Positions 8,970-16,354 of a DNA stretch of 64,000 nucleotides are shown piece by piece. Source of the stretch: Dysgonomonas sp. PF1-14 (lineage in GTDB: Bacteria; Bacteroidota; Bacteroidia; Bacteroidales; Dysgonomonadaceae); the NCBI RefSeq assembly GCF_029892965.1, contig NZ_JARXWN010000014.1, positions 52,370-116,369 on the forward strand, in the 5' to 3' direction. Numbering within the stretch: the stretch's first letter is position 1; every line of letters starts with the position of its first letter. A program made the position numbers and the translations under genes. The notes under the pieces are model-generated. The model had not been told where the DNA came from, ran no database searches, and saw only the letters and a program-made list of their open reading frames with translations.

Positions 8970-9206
8970 ATGAGAAGTATAGAAAAAAATAGGAAACAAC
9001 GACCGACAGCCTACCTTCCAATTAGCATAAAATTGGTTGTAAAAATCGTTTTGGCGGTTTTGGGCTTCTGTGTGTGGGGAACAGGGTTTATTTGGACTTT
9101 AGTGGGCTTGTATCTCTTTCTTCCTGTTATTCGGGGTATCCTCTCCTTCTTCGTGGGTTTGGGTGCTATAATCCTCTTTATTCTCGCAATGCTGACCTTT
9201 TTATAA
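8970..9206 (+). CDS. Small two-helix membrane protein
   Basis: 78 aa. A basic N-terminus (MRSIEKNRKQRPTAYLPIS) is followed by two hydrophobic segments, about residues 23-47 (LVVKIVLAVLGFCVWGTGFI) and 50-78. Probably an inner-membrane protein with both loops short. No family recognised. It is the first gene of a run of small plus-strand genes (8970-12459) typical of the left arm of Bacteroides conjugative elements. Confidence 0.7.
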   Translation: MRSIEKNRKQRPTAYLPISIKLVVKIVLAVLGFCVWGTGFIWTLVGLYLFLPVIRGILSFFVGLGAIILFILAMLTFL

Positions 9207-9225
9207 TCCCTTAAAATTTAGAGTT

Positions 9226-10218
9226 ATGAGCAAAGTATTTTTATTAGGAGCAAACAAGGAGATAGACAGAGCCAAACAAGTGGTAGAAGTCAATCAGGTT
9301 ATCCGAATGGAGGGTTACAGCTATGACAGATATGTAGTGTATGAAATCCGTAAAAACGATTGGGGCATTGCTTACAAGTTGATTAACCTGCGGACAAAGG
9401 ATTTTCATACAGCCGACATTATCAGACCATTGAATGAAAAATTCGGTATTGGTTATTACTATGACAGCGAGAACCCTGAATTTATAGACAGTTTTGAAGT
9501 TGCAATGCTTCTTCAGCAAGCACAGAAACAGAAGAAAGCAGAAGAAGACGAATCCGAACAGGAAAAAACCAGAGTAGAGCAGGTTAAGGAAATCGGGCGT
9601 AAACGCTTTGCCGAGATATTCCCCGAAGATGCTTTAGGCGTTATCGTGGCACGATTGAAGCAAGACGACAGCGACCGAATGACCGACTACTATGCACACA
9701 GCACACAAAGGACGGTTATTATAGGCTTTTCCAAACACAAAAGGGACATCTTTTCCGAAATGCGCAAACACGCATCCAACTTTGATGAAACCGCCTATTT
9801 AGCCGAACCTAACGAGGACTACGAACACCGTGAAAAATACAGTATGGGCGACGGCTACTATTTAGGCGAAAGCAAATACTGCGGTTGGATAATCGAAAAA
9901 GTGCCTGTATATGACCGTAAACGCACGATTGAAGATTTTGCATACACAGCAGGGAATGACGATAACATACATATCAGCAAATCCGACACAATGCCACCCA
10001 GTAAGCCGACAGAAGAAAGCAAAGGCGGTTGCACATTGGTAGAGTATTCAGCCAAAGCGGTAGCGGTATTCGGAGAAACGAGAGCCATAAAAGACGAACT
10101 CAAAGCAATGGGCGGACGCTTCAACAGCCGATTGACATTCAACGGCAAGAAGTTAGCAGGTTGGATTTTTCCGAAATCACAGGAACAACGGTTAGCGTAT
10201 TATTTCGGATTGGATTAA
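9226..10218 (+). CDS. Conserved conjugative-element protein, large hypothetical
   Basis: 330 aa. The N-terminal part (residues 1-100) is soluble and aromatic-rich (GYSYDRYVVYEIRKNDWG). The middle is strongly charged and helical (QQAQKQKKAEEDESEQEKTRVEQVKEIGRKRFAEIFPEDA). The C-terminal ~60 residues form a compact unit, VAVFGETRAIKDELKAMGG-RFNSRLTFNGKKLAGWIF, a small module I associate with other conjugative-element proteins of this group. The function is unknown; it may be a nucleic-acid binding accessory factor. Confidence 0.8.
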   Translation: MSKVFLLGANKEIDRAKQVVEVNQVIRMEGYSYDRYVVYEIRKNDWGIAYKLINLRTKDFHTADIIRPLNEKFGIGYYYDSENPEFIDSFEVAMLLQQAQKQKKAEEDESEQEKTRVEQVKEIGRKRFAEIFPEDALGVIVARLKQDDSDRMTDYYAHSTQRTVIIGFSKHKRDIFSEMRKHASNFDETAYLAEPNEDYEHREKYSMGDGYYLGESKYCGWIIEKVPVYDRKRTIEDFAYTAGNDDNIHISKSDTMPPSKPTEESKGGCTLVEYSAKAVAVFGETRAIKDELKAMGGRFNSRLTFNGKKLAGWIFPKSQEQRLAYYFGLD

Positions 10219-10231
10219 TAAGTAGTAACAC

Positions 10232-10250
10232 GGGGCAGTAACCCTGCCCC
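10232..10250 (+). other. Short G/C hairpin between 9226-10218 and the next gene
   Basis: GGGGCAG-taac-CTGCCCC lies just before the start region of the next gene with no T run. It could tune translation or stabilise the mRNA; it does not look like a terminator. Confidence 0.4.
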
Positions 10251-10264
10251 ACAAAAGAATGGTC

Positions 10265-10858
10265 ATGAAATACAAAGATTTATCAGCATACGAAAAATTA
10301 CAAAAGATACAGGATATCAATTTTTGCAGGGTAGAACGCCACAATGTAGCCGTATATCTGAACGCACTAAGACATAACGACAGGGCTATAATTGAGGAAT
10401 ACGAGAGTTTTGGAGATACCCCACGCCAGTTATTAATGAATAAACGGGAGTATGAAAAACATTTGCTATTCGGCTTTACCAAAAAGGGATTTAACGAATA
10501 TGGTTGGTTGGAAAGACCTGATTTTTTGGAACGTGAAGAAATACAATTCCCCCATCGGGACGGTTGGGCGGTAAGCAACCATATTACACTGGGTAAAGGC
10601 TTAAACGGAAAATGGACATACGGAATGAGTTATTCTTACAGCACTGGCGGAGCAGGTTATGGCTTAGGCGTATGGGGTAAGATATTCGACAATCGAAAAG
10701 ATTGCCTTACCGCAGCCCTCAATGAAATGATGAAAGGACTTGACAAAGACAGCAGTAAGACCGACAAATACGCTATATCCGTTTTGAAACAAGCGAAAAG
10801 CCTGTTTGATGAAATCACAGGACGCAAAGCAGTACAATTAACATTATCATTCTTTTAA
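10265..10858 (+). CDS. Hypothetical protein of the element left arm
   Basis: About 197 aa from the ATG at 10265 (MKYKDLSAYEKLQKIQD); an in-frame ATG at 10259 is also possible. Helical N-terminus, then GWAVSNHITLGKGLNGKWTYGMSYSYSTGGAGYGLGVWGKIF, a glycine- and aromatic-rich beta segment, and a helical end (NEMMKGLDKDSSKTDKYAISVLKQAKSLFDE). No family recognised. It lies in the small-gene run downstream of 9226-10218. Confidence 0.75.
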   Translation: MKYKDLSAYEKLQKIQDINFCRVERHNVAVYLNALRHNDRAIIEEYESFGDTPRQLLMNKREYEKHLLFGFTKKGFNEYGWLERPDFLEREEIQFPHRDGWAVSNHITLGKGLNGKWTYGMSYSYSTGGAGYGLGVWGKIFDNRKDCLTAALNEMMKGLDKDSSKTDKYAISVLKQAKSLFDEITGRKAVQLTLSFF

Positions 10859-10870
10859 TCAACAATAGAT

Positions 10871-11353
10871 ATGAAAACAACAGAAGTAAACGATAGTATT
10901 ATAGGCAAGCGTTGTAAGAGCATTTTTACAGGCTTAATGGTAACAGGCATTATCGAAGAAATCAAGATAACCGAATACACAGCAGAGGTAAAGGTGCGTT
11001 TCGATAAACCACATAGGTGGGGAAATCATACCTACAAAAGCGATTGGAGTTCCGCACGCCTACACGACGAGTTCGGCTCACTACATCATCTTGAAATCAT
11101 TGACGACAAATACCAAACTATCGTGGTGGAGTTCAACAAAGAGATAGCCGAGATTGACCGAATGTTTGCACAGGATTACAGTACTTGGGGAGCAGTAAAC
11201 CTCAAAGAGTGGATAGACAACTACGAAAGCAGTCGTTTCACTCAATTTTCAAGGGATTCGGCAATCATTACCTCCGAATATAATATGGAGAACCTAATCA
11301 AGTGGCTAAAAGAACAGGATTATATTAAAGAATATCAATATATTACAAAATGA
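10871..11353 (+). CDS. Hypothetical protein
   Basis: 160 aa, soluble. It begins with a beta-rich unit (SIIGKRCKSIFTGLMVTGIIEEIKITEYTAEVKVRFDKPHRWGN) resembling small KOW/SH3-like barrels only in general pattern. A mixed C-terminal part (STWGAVNLKEWIDNYESSRFTQF) follows. Its stop overlaps the start of the next gene (ATGA), indicating translational coupling. No family named. Confidence 0.75.
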   Translation: MKTTEVNDSIIGKRCKSIFTGLMVTGIIEEIKITEYTAEVKVRFDKPHRWGNHTYKSDWSSARLHDEFGSLHHLEIIDDKYQTIVVEFNKEIAEIDRMFAQDYSTWGAVNLKEWIDNYESSRFTQFSRDSAIITSEYNMENLIKWLKEQDYIKEYQYITK

Positions 11354-11580
11354 CAATGAAAACAAATTCAATCAATCATAACGGCTGTTCTGTATGTGAA
11401 CAAGGTAAAGAGAACTATACAACGTTTCGTCCTGCCCACCGTCCGAAACAAACATTTTATCAATACGATTACAGGCATACAGACGGGAAATTATTTTCAA
11501 CCGTAGCACCAACTCTGGAGGAATGCCGTACCCGTCGGGATGAATGGCTAACCAAGAAAAACGATAACATTAACATCTAA
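11350..11580 (+). CDS. DUF3873-like small protein
   Basis: 76 aa. The core ENYTTFRPAHRPKQTFYQYDYRHTDGKLFSTVAPTLEECRTRRDEWL matches my recollection of the DUF3873 family of conjugative elements, including the signature YDYRHT.G.LFSTVAPTLEECR. Function unknown. It overlaps the preceding gene by 4 bp and precedes the next by 4 bp, so it is part of the same operon. Confidence 0.7.
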   Translation: MTMKTNSINHNGCSVCEQGKENYTTFRPAHRPKQTFYQYDYRHTDGKLFSTVAPTLEECRTRRDEWLTKKNDNINI

Positions 11581-11584
11581 CATC

Positions 11585-12265
11585 ATGGCACAGGAAAGAA
11601 TGGACGATTGGATGCAGTATGCGAAAGACCTTGCAAAAGCGGAACGGGAACTGGGTATTGAACATTGGGTATATATCACTTTTGAAATTCGCCACGAGGA
11701 CAGAAGCCGGGAAGTTTTACACAAAATAGACATTCCCCGTGATATGTTAGATCGTTGGCGGTGGCTTATCGAATGGCGTAAGGCAAAATTAGTGTGCAAA
11801 TATCCGAGAAAAAGAGTTCAGATATATCATTGTTTTTACGACAAGCGAACAGGTTTACAGACGGGCTTTGACTTTTTGTTGGGTAAAGTTGCATCCGCAA
11901 AAGCACAGATAACAAAAGTAGAAAGAGCCATTGCCCAGTATATCGACTACAAAAAGCACAATGATCTGTTTTTCAATGCAGATACGGATGAACAGTTATT
12001 GAAGGCTTACAACAAATTGGAACAGAAGAAAGACAACTATCAAAAAATGTATGTGATGTTACAGGAAGAAGTAAAAAAACATAAGGAGAACAACGATAGA
12101 TACAAACTATTTATCGGCTTCAACAAATTAGGCGAGTTCGGTACAATCAGCGAAGCCAAGAAACACGCCAACGATAGCGGATTATCGGGCGTTTTTAACC
12201 TGATTGGCGACAAGTATCAAGACAGTTGGTATGTTTCCCCGATACAAGTACAAACATCTAAATAA
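11585..12265 (+). CDS. Hypothetical coiled-coil protein
   Basis: 226 aa, highly charged. The N-terminal mixed region (LGIEHWVYITFEIRHEDRSREVLHKIDIP) is followed from about residue 90 by long helices predicted to form coiled coils (LGKVASAKAQITKVERAIAQYIDY and KAYNKLEQKKDNYQKMYVMLQEEVKKHKENN). The end (GLSGVFNLIGDKYQDSWYVSPIQV) is globular. No family known to me. Same operon as its neighbours. Confidence 0.75.
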   Translation: MAQERMDDWMQYAKDLAKAERELGIEHWVYITFEIRHEDRSREVLHKIDIPRDMLDRWRWLIEWRKAKLVCKYPRKRVQIYHCFYDKRTGLQTGFDFLLGKVASAKAQITKVERAIAQYIDYKKHNDLFFNADTDEQLLKAYNKLEQKKDNYQKMYVMLQEEVKKHKENNDRYKLFIGFNKLGEFGTISEAKKHANDSGLSGVFNLIGDKYQDSWYVSPIQVQTSK

Positions 12266-12273
12266 CAAAGGAT

Positions 12274-12459
12274 ATGACAACGATAAAGGATATTGACGGA
12301 AACAGAATTGAAGTAACAGATCTGAAGGCAGCCATACAGCAATGTATTGAATGTTCCGACAGTCCTTACAAAATGGCTTCGGGGCATACGGTTGGCGAAA
12401 ACCATCGGTTTATGCTGAAACAGCTTGAGAAGTTACAAAAAGAGGGACAAGAAAAATGA
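12274..12459 (+). CDS. Small hypothetical protein
   Basis: 61 aa, soluble (TIKDIDGNRIEVTDLKAAIQQCIECSD). Last gene of the small plus-strand operon; two hairpin terminators follow. The short length and tight spacing (8 bp) support it as a real gene, but no function can be given. Confidence 0.65.
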   Translation: MTTIKDIDGNRIEVTDLKAAIQQCIECSDSPYKMASGHTVGENHRFMLKQLEKLQKEGQEK

Positions 12460-12462
12460 TAA

Positions 12463-12485
12463 GCGGGCGATTTTCGCCCGTTACT
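12463..12485 (+). terminator. Hairpin after the small-gene operon
   Basis: CGGGCGA-ttt-TCGCCCG followed by TTACTATTCTT. G/C-rich stem with a weak T tract, right behind the stop at 12459. Confidence 0.7.
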
Positions 12486-12542
12486 ATTCTTATGAGCAAA
12501 AAAATGGGCGGGAGAAAAAGTAACAAAAAGCCGATTAACAAA

Positions 12543-12580
12543 CAATCCGAAACGTTTAATTAGCTTCGGATTGCTTTTGT
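12543..12580. terminator. Bidirectional terminator between convergent operons
   Basis: CAATCCGAA / TTCGGATTG stem with T-rich tails on both strands (CTTTTGT on plus, TTTGTT on minus). It separates the plus-strand small genes from the minus-strand transfer operon ending at 12605. Confidence 0.75.
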
Positions 12581-12604
12581 AATAGAAATTAGAACTATCA
12601 AAAA

Positions 12605-13048
12605 CTATCTAATTTGTATATTTATTGCCTTCTTGAACCGGAACGGATTGGCAACATAATAGTAACAGTTGGTAGCTCCACCCGTAGTAACCACGATAGA
12701 ACCATAGCCGAAGATACGCCCTGCAATACCTTGTACCACCTGAATACCCTCACATTTAACCAGTACCAGTTCAACAGTCCGACGACTTATTACTCCCGTT
12801 TTTATAATCACTCGTTTGTTGGTTACGGCATAGATTGAGCCTACTTTCACTAACACACGCTGTACAAGGGAAACCAATCCCAAGAACAGAAGTGTAATCC
12901 CTAAATAATGTGTTATTTTTACATCATCAAAATAACACATAAACCCGATAGTCAATAATATGGCAGGTTGCAGGAATAAGAATATATGTATCCGTGCCCT
13001 GTACATTATGTCCTCTCCGGGTTGTAAATATGTATTAAGAAATTTCAT
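12605..13048 (-). CDS. PH-domain-like membrane protein (bPH_2 type)
   Basis: 147 aa from the ATG at 13048, whose ATGA overlaps the stop of the upstream peptidase gene; a start at 13081 is possible but overlaps more. Begins FLNTYLQPGEDIMYRARIHIF, then two hydrophobic segments (LFLQPAILLTIGFMCYF and YLGITLLFLGLVSLV), then YAVTNKRVIIKTGVISRRTVELVLVKCEGIQV, typical of bacterial PH domains (YdbS/YdbT-like). Probably an inner-membrane protein; its role in transfer is unknown. Last gene of the minus-strand transfer operon. Confidence 0.8.
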   Translation of the reverse strand: MKFLNTYLQPGEDIMYRARIHIFLFLQPAILLTIGFMCYFDDVKITHYLGITLLFLGLVSLVQRVLVKVGSIYAVTNKRVIIKTGVISRRTVELVLVKCEGIQVVQGIAGRIFGYGSIVVTTGGATNCYYYVANPFRFKKAINIQIR

Positions 13049-13653
13049 GCTATTTTTTCGTTTAAATTTTGTGTGTTCCATATTTCAATCAGACAACAGC
13101 ACCATTCAGACGGATTCAAGAAACGTTTCCCTTTCCTGATTTCATAATGTAAATGGCTGCCTGTTGCTATTCCCGTATTACCCACACAAGCAATCTGTGT
13201 AGTAATACTAACCGAATCCCCTATATTTACCATTATCTTACTCAAATGAGCATAGAATGAATGAAAATTACCTGCGTGTTCAATCTCAATGTAATTCCCA
13301 TATCCCGAACAATAGCCCTTACGAACTACTCTCCCGTTGCCACTGGCATACACGGGAGTACCCTTTGGTTTGGCTATATCAATTCCTGTATGAAATTTTC
13401 GCCTTTTATAAATAGGATGATAACGCATACCAAAGCCCGATGAAATTCGTAACGGCTTTTTAATCGGAAAAACTACGGGATAGTCGGATAATTCTTCGAT
13501 AGTCATTTGCATTGAATCGGCTATTCGTTGAAACTCTTTTGCAGAATAAGCCTGTTCCGTACATTTTTCTATTTCCGATTTTCTGTTTGGTTGTCCCCAT
13601 GCAGTTAAATGAAGCAACGCAATGAAGAATGTTATTATATATTTCATAATCAA
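13045..13653 (-). CDS. M23 family (lysostaphin/LytM-like) peptidoglycan hydrolase
   Basis: 202 aa with signal peptide (MIMKYIITFFIALLHLTAWG). The M23 core reads FHTGIDIAKPKGTPVYASGNGRVV (zinc ligands H and D), HSFYAHLSK and SHLHYEIRKG (catalytic HxH). It would cleave cell-wall peptide links to open a path for the transfer apparatus. Located downstream of traQ, where Bacteroides elements keep a lysozyme or lytic gene. The start could also be the ATG at 13647. Confidence 0.9.
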   Translation of the reverse strand: MIMKYIITFFIALLHLTAWGQPNRKSEIEKCTEQAYSAKEFQRIADSMQMTIEELSDYPVVFPIKKPLRISSGFGMRYHPIYKRRKFHTGIDIAKPKGTPVYASGNGRVVRKGYCSGYGNYIEIEHAGNFHSFYAHLSKIMVNIGDSVSITTQIACVGNTGIATGSHLHYEIRKGKRFLNPSEWCCCLIEIWNTQNLNEKIA

Positions 13654-13667
13654 TCTGTAAATACAGT

Positions 13668-13694
13668 AAGTACCCGAATTGCTCCGGGTACTTT
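13668..13694. other. Stem-loop between traQ end and the M23 gene
   Basis: AAGTACCCG / CGGGTACTT with a short loop, just upstream of the M23 gene. Without a good T tract on the minus strand it may be an RNA-stability or attenuation element rather than a terminator. Confidence 0.45.
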
Positions 13695-13696
13695 AC

Positions 13697-13807
13697 TTAT
13701 TCAACTTCTTTTCCCCACAGCTCTATATCTGTCGGAGCATTATTCAACGTATGGGCTATCCATAGCCAGCAAAGGGCGTTGAACACGATATAACCGCATA
13801 AAATCAT
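13697..13807 (-). CDS. Very small membrane ORF overlapping the end of traQ
   Basis: 36 codons from the ATG at 13807: MILCGYIVFNALCWLWIAHT, then a short polar end (NNAPTDIELWGKEVE). The frame is open 10 codons further upstream (IWFHKKYQA), where no ATG is in frame, so an alternative start codon is possible. One hydrophobic helix is predicted. It overlaps the last 68 bp of the traQ frame. The clean hydrophobic-then-acidic composition suggests a real small protein, but this needs conservation evidence. Confidence 0.5.
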   Translation of the reverse strand: MILCGYIVFNALCWLWIAHTLNNAPTDIELWGKEVE

Positions 13808-14273
13808 TGCCTGATATTTTTTGTGAAACCATATTTTCTTCTACATCATCGTCTTCATCCCCCCTGTCATTTTGCCAACTGAATGTTTTCTGCACGACCT
13901 GACCGAATGAATCTTCTATATATATGTCGATAACCTGCTGATCCGTGCTGTGTGATGTGTAGTAAAGTCGGAATGTCGTTTTATCCAACGGGTACAGGTC
14001 ATTCGGTAGAAATACCGTTCCGTCATCCATCCGCAGCTCGCCTTTCCCATCACTTTGGAAATACCTGATAAAGAACCGAGCCTGTTCATAGTCGCCTTCC
14101 TTTACCAGTTGGCATCGAATTTCCGCACTTTCGCCCTGAACGATTTTTTTCTGGACGGGCATAGTAACAAGATCAAATGAATAAACCTGCTGAACATCCA
14201 AATCGTCACTACAGGCACAGACTATTGCCGATAGCAATAGCGTGTATAAAAAATATGCTAAGAACTTTTTCAT
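13740..14273 (-). CDS. traQ: Conjugal transfer protein TraQ (DUF3872)
   Basis: 177 aa. Lipoprotein signal (FLYTLLLSAIVCACSDD; lipobox Cys at about 21), then the DUF3872 body with VYSFDLVTMPVQKKIVQGESAEIRCQL, RFFIRYFQSDGKGELRMDDG and FRLYYTSHSTDQQVIDIYIEDSFGQVVQ. Periplasm-facing component of the Bacteroides-type mating apparatus; exact role unknown. The last ~35 residues after DRGDEDDDVEEN (MVSQKISGNDF...) look unlike the family and overlap a small ORF in another frame; the tail may be a readthrough extension. Confidence 0.85.
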   Translation of the reverse strand: MKKFLAYFLYTLLLSAIVCACSDDLDVQQVYSFDLVTMPVQKKIVQGESAEIRCQLVKEGDYEQARFFIRYFQSDGKGELRMDDGTVFLPNDLYPLDKTTFRLYYTSHSTDQQVIDIYIEDSFGQVVQKTFSWQNDRGDEDDDVEENMVSQKISGNDFMRLYRVQRPLLAMDSPYVE

Positions 14274-14286
14274 TTTGAATTTACTT

Positions 14287-14757
14287 TTAGTTGTTTATTA
14301 AATAGAGAAATTTACCTTTTATCCGATTTCTTGAAAGTATTGCTGCATCTTCCTCTCCGTAGGCAACAAGCATGGAGCCGTTTCGAGGTTGTGTTCCCTT
14401 TGTTCCGTCAGGTTTGAAAAACTGGATTCTATTATACAGGAACTTTACGGCAGTGGCATACTCAAACACAATATCATGAAACCATTTTGCTTCAATCTTT
14501 GAAAAAACTAAGGCTATACCCTGATTGTGTTCAGCCATTTTTTTGAGAAAATCCTGCAATAACGGGTTAGAGTATGGCGGATTTAGCCAAATCCTACCGT
14601 GCCAATCCTGTATCAGTCCGTTCTCTTTTGCAGTATATATTTTCTTTGCCGACTGGTTTAACCGAAATGCTTCTTCCGAAGATGACGGATCTAAATCAAA
14701 TTCTCCCAAAGAATGAATAATCTCCGGTGGGGTATACCATTCATCATTTTCTTTCAT
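14287..14757 (-). CDS. Phage-type DNA N6-adenine methyltransferase
   Basis: 156 aa, the length of the short phage Dam-like family. EWYTPPEIIHSLGEFDLDPSSSEEAF at the N-terminus and the catalytic IWLNPPYSNPLL (NPPY motif) around residues 57-68 are diagnostic, with ALVFSKIEAKWFHDIVF and QPRNGSMLVAYG later. It probably methylates adenine in the element DNA, perhaps to avoid recipient restriction. It sits between traO and traQ, where CTnDOT-like elements have TraP. Confidence 0.88.
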   Translation of the reverse strand: MKENDEWYTPPEIIHSLGEFDLDPSSSEEAFRLNQSAKKIYTAKENGLIQDWHGRIWLNPPYSNPLLQDFLKKMAEHNQGIALVFSKIEAKWFHDIVFEYATAVKFLYNRIQFFKPDGTKGTQPRNGSMLVAYGEEDAAILSRNRIKGKFLYLINN

Positions 14758-14761
14758 GGCA

Positions 14762-15346
14762 CTAATTGATTATAAATTTCAGTCCCAATCCGAACTGGGT
14801 ATGGAAATGTCCCGTCGATGTTCCCCACAACACCCGCTCACGAGCAGTCAGGAGTAACACCACACGGTCGGATAGATATGTTTCCATTTCCAACGTAATA
14901 GCACCACCATAAATAAAACTGTCTTTGTTCCGGAGCGTGGAGCCGTCAAAAAGCGTTTTTTCTCCCCAGTTACTTGTTTCGTATCCGGCGAGTGCAGATC
15001 CGCCCAAAGAAAAAAGAACAACCTTATTGCGGTCTGATAAGAATTTTAGGTAATAACCACCCTCTGCCGTAAACTGGCTGACAGGTATCCTGTCTTCCTT
15101 ATAGGGGTAGTATTTATTCAGGAACTCTGCACCAAATACCCACTTATTAGCATGTTTGGTATAGGTGGCCATAGATAACCCGAAATAATACCCCAGTTCA
15201 TTCTTTTTATCCGACGAATGGAATCCGTCTACCATTCCACCTGTTACCTGAATGCCCTGCATTCCCGGTAAACAACGCTGTGCGTGGGCTTGGTCTGCAA
15301 AGACCAGGCACAGCACAAACGTTAGTATAAGTAATAGCCGTTTCAT
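14762..15346 (-). CDS. traO: Conjugal transfer protein TraO
   Basis: 194 aa. Signal peptide (MKRLLLILTFVLCLVFADQAHAQR) then a beta-rich body with GMQGIQVTGGMVDGF, EFLNKYYPYKEDRIPVSQFTAEGGYYLKF and the end HFHTQFGLGLKFIIN, consistent with an outer-membrane barrel-like TraO of Bacteroides elements. It lies 2 bp after traN, so the two are co-translated. Confidence 0.9.
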   Translation of the reverse strand: MKRLLLILTFVLCLVFADQAHAQRCLPGMQGIQVTGGMVDGFHSSDKKNELGYYFGLSMATYTKHANKWVFGAEFLNKYYPYKEDRIPVSQFTAEGGYYLKFLSDRNKVVLFSLGGSALAGYETSNWGEKTLFDGSTLRNKDSFIYGGAITLEMETYLSDRVVLLLTARERVLWGTSTGHFHTQFGLGLKFIIN

Positions 15347-15348
15347 GG

Positions 15349-16284
15349 TTATTTAACTTTCAGTTCATTAATAACTTTGGCTCTTACGAGGTCGGCATTT
15401 TCAACCACGAACGACTGATGCCGTCCGCCCTCTTTTTCATTCAGTTCAATGATAAGGTGCTTATCATCCGGAATAGTGAACTTCGGCAGGGTAAACACTA
15501 CACGTTCTGTTTTCTTGCCCCCTACCAACGTCAGGTTATTGTGTGCCCTTAGTGGGATAATTACCTGTTCCTGAATGGCGGTACGTTTCGCCACTTTCTT
15601 ATCAACTATTTTGAACGTAATATAATCTACGTCAAACGGCACATTGGATGAGTTTTTGAGTTGCATATGGAAATAAAGCAATCCGTTGTGCGTATAAACC
15701 CCTTTGAGCGTGTATTGTATGCCAAACCTTTTACTGCCGATATGCTTTATTTCCCGATTATCGTTTTTGTAAATGGACTTCATAATGAGTTTAACCAGTA
15801 ACGGCGATTCGCTACCCAATTCTCTCATATATATTTCCATTGCGTTATTCGGGCGGTTTACGGCTTCTCCATCGTGGATGAAGTCGGTCATTTCGACACT
15901 CAACTTTACAGGCTCATCGGCATATTTCACGTTGAACGTATAATATGCACCGTCTTCGGTAATAACCGCCAGATTGCTTTCCCGTGAAAAATCACGCAGG
16001 GCGGCTTTTACACGGAGTACATTTTCCGCTCCGTCTGCTTTGGCTGCCAACAGGTCGGCAGAACCTAAGTCCACATAGCGGATAGCCGAAGGGAAGATGA
16101 TATGCACTGTCTTACTGAAAGTAACTTCCAGTGCATACGGCGGTATCATCCGGTTAAAGGTCAGCGGTCGTGTCAGACCTTCAAAATAATCGCCCGTAGA
16201 GGGATTGGTGGAAACTTCGTGTTCCTGTGCGTTGGCGGTAAATACACATACAGATACCGCAATCATTAAAAGAAATCGTTTCAT
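15349..16284 (-). CDS. traN: Conjugal transfer protein TraN (DUF4138, VirB9-like position)
   Basis: 311 aa. Signal peptide MKRFLLMIAVSVCVFTANAQ; then FNRMIPPYALEVTFSKTVHIIFPSAIRYVDLGSADLLA, a conserved region of Bacteroides TraN, and AIQEQVIIPLRAHNNLTLVGGKKTERVVFTLPKF. Outer-membrane/periplasmic core-complex protein. A conserved leader motif lies upstream at 16311-16343. Start fixed by the signal peptide. Confidence 0.92.
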   Translation of the reverse strand: MKRFLLMIAVSVCVFTANAQEHEVSTNPSTGDYFEGLTRPLTFNRMIPPYALEVTFSKTVHIIFPSAIRYVDLGSADLLAAKADGAENVLRVKAALRDFSRESNLAVITEDGAYYTFNVKYADEPVKLSVEMTDFIHDGEAVNRPNNAMEIYMRELGSESPLLVKLIMKSIYKNDNREIKHIGSKRFGIQYTLKGVYTHNGLLYFHMQLKNSSNVPFDVDYITFKIVDKKVAKRTAIQEQVIIPLRAHNNLTLVGGKKTERVVFTLPKFTIPDDKHLIIELNEKEGGRHQSFVVENADLVRAKVINELKVK

Positions 16285-16310
16285 ACGAAAATTGTTTTAA
16301 TTGTTAATTA

Positions 16311-16343
16311 CTATTGGATTTTTTTAGTGGTGGGCTTTCGCCC
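16311..16343 (-). promoter_or_regulatory. Conserved leader ACCACTAAAAAAATCC preceded by a hairpin, upstream of traN
   Basis: On the minus strand: GGGCgaaaGCCC, then ACCACTAAAAAAATCCAATAG, 25 nt before the traN ATG. The same leader recurs before traE, mobA, topB and the DUF1896 gene. Likely an mRNA-level translation or stability element; role inferred. Confidence 0.6.
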
Positions 16344-16354
16344 TGATTGTTTTT

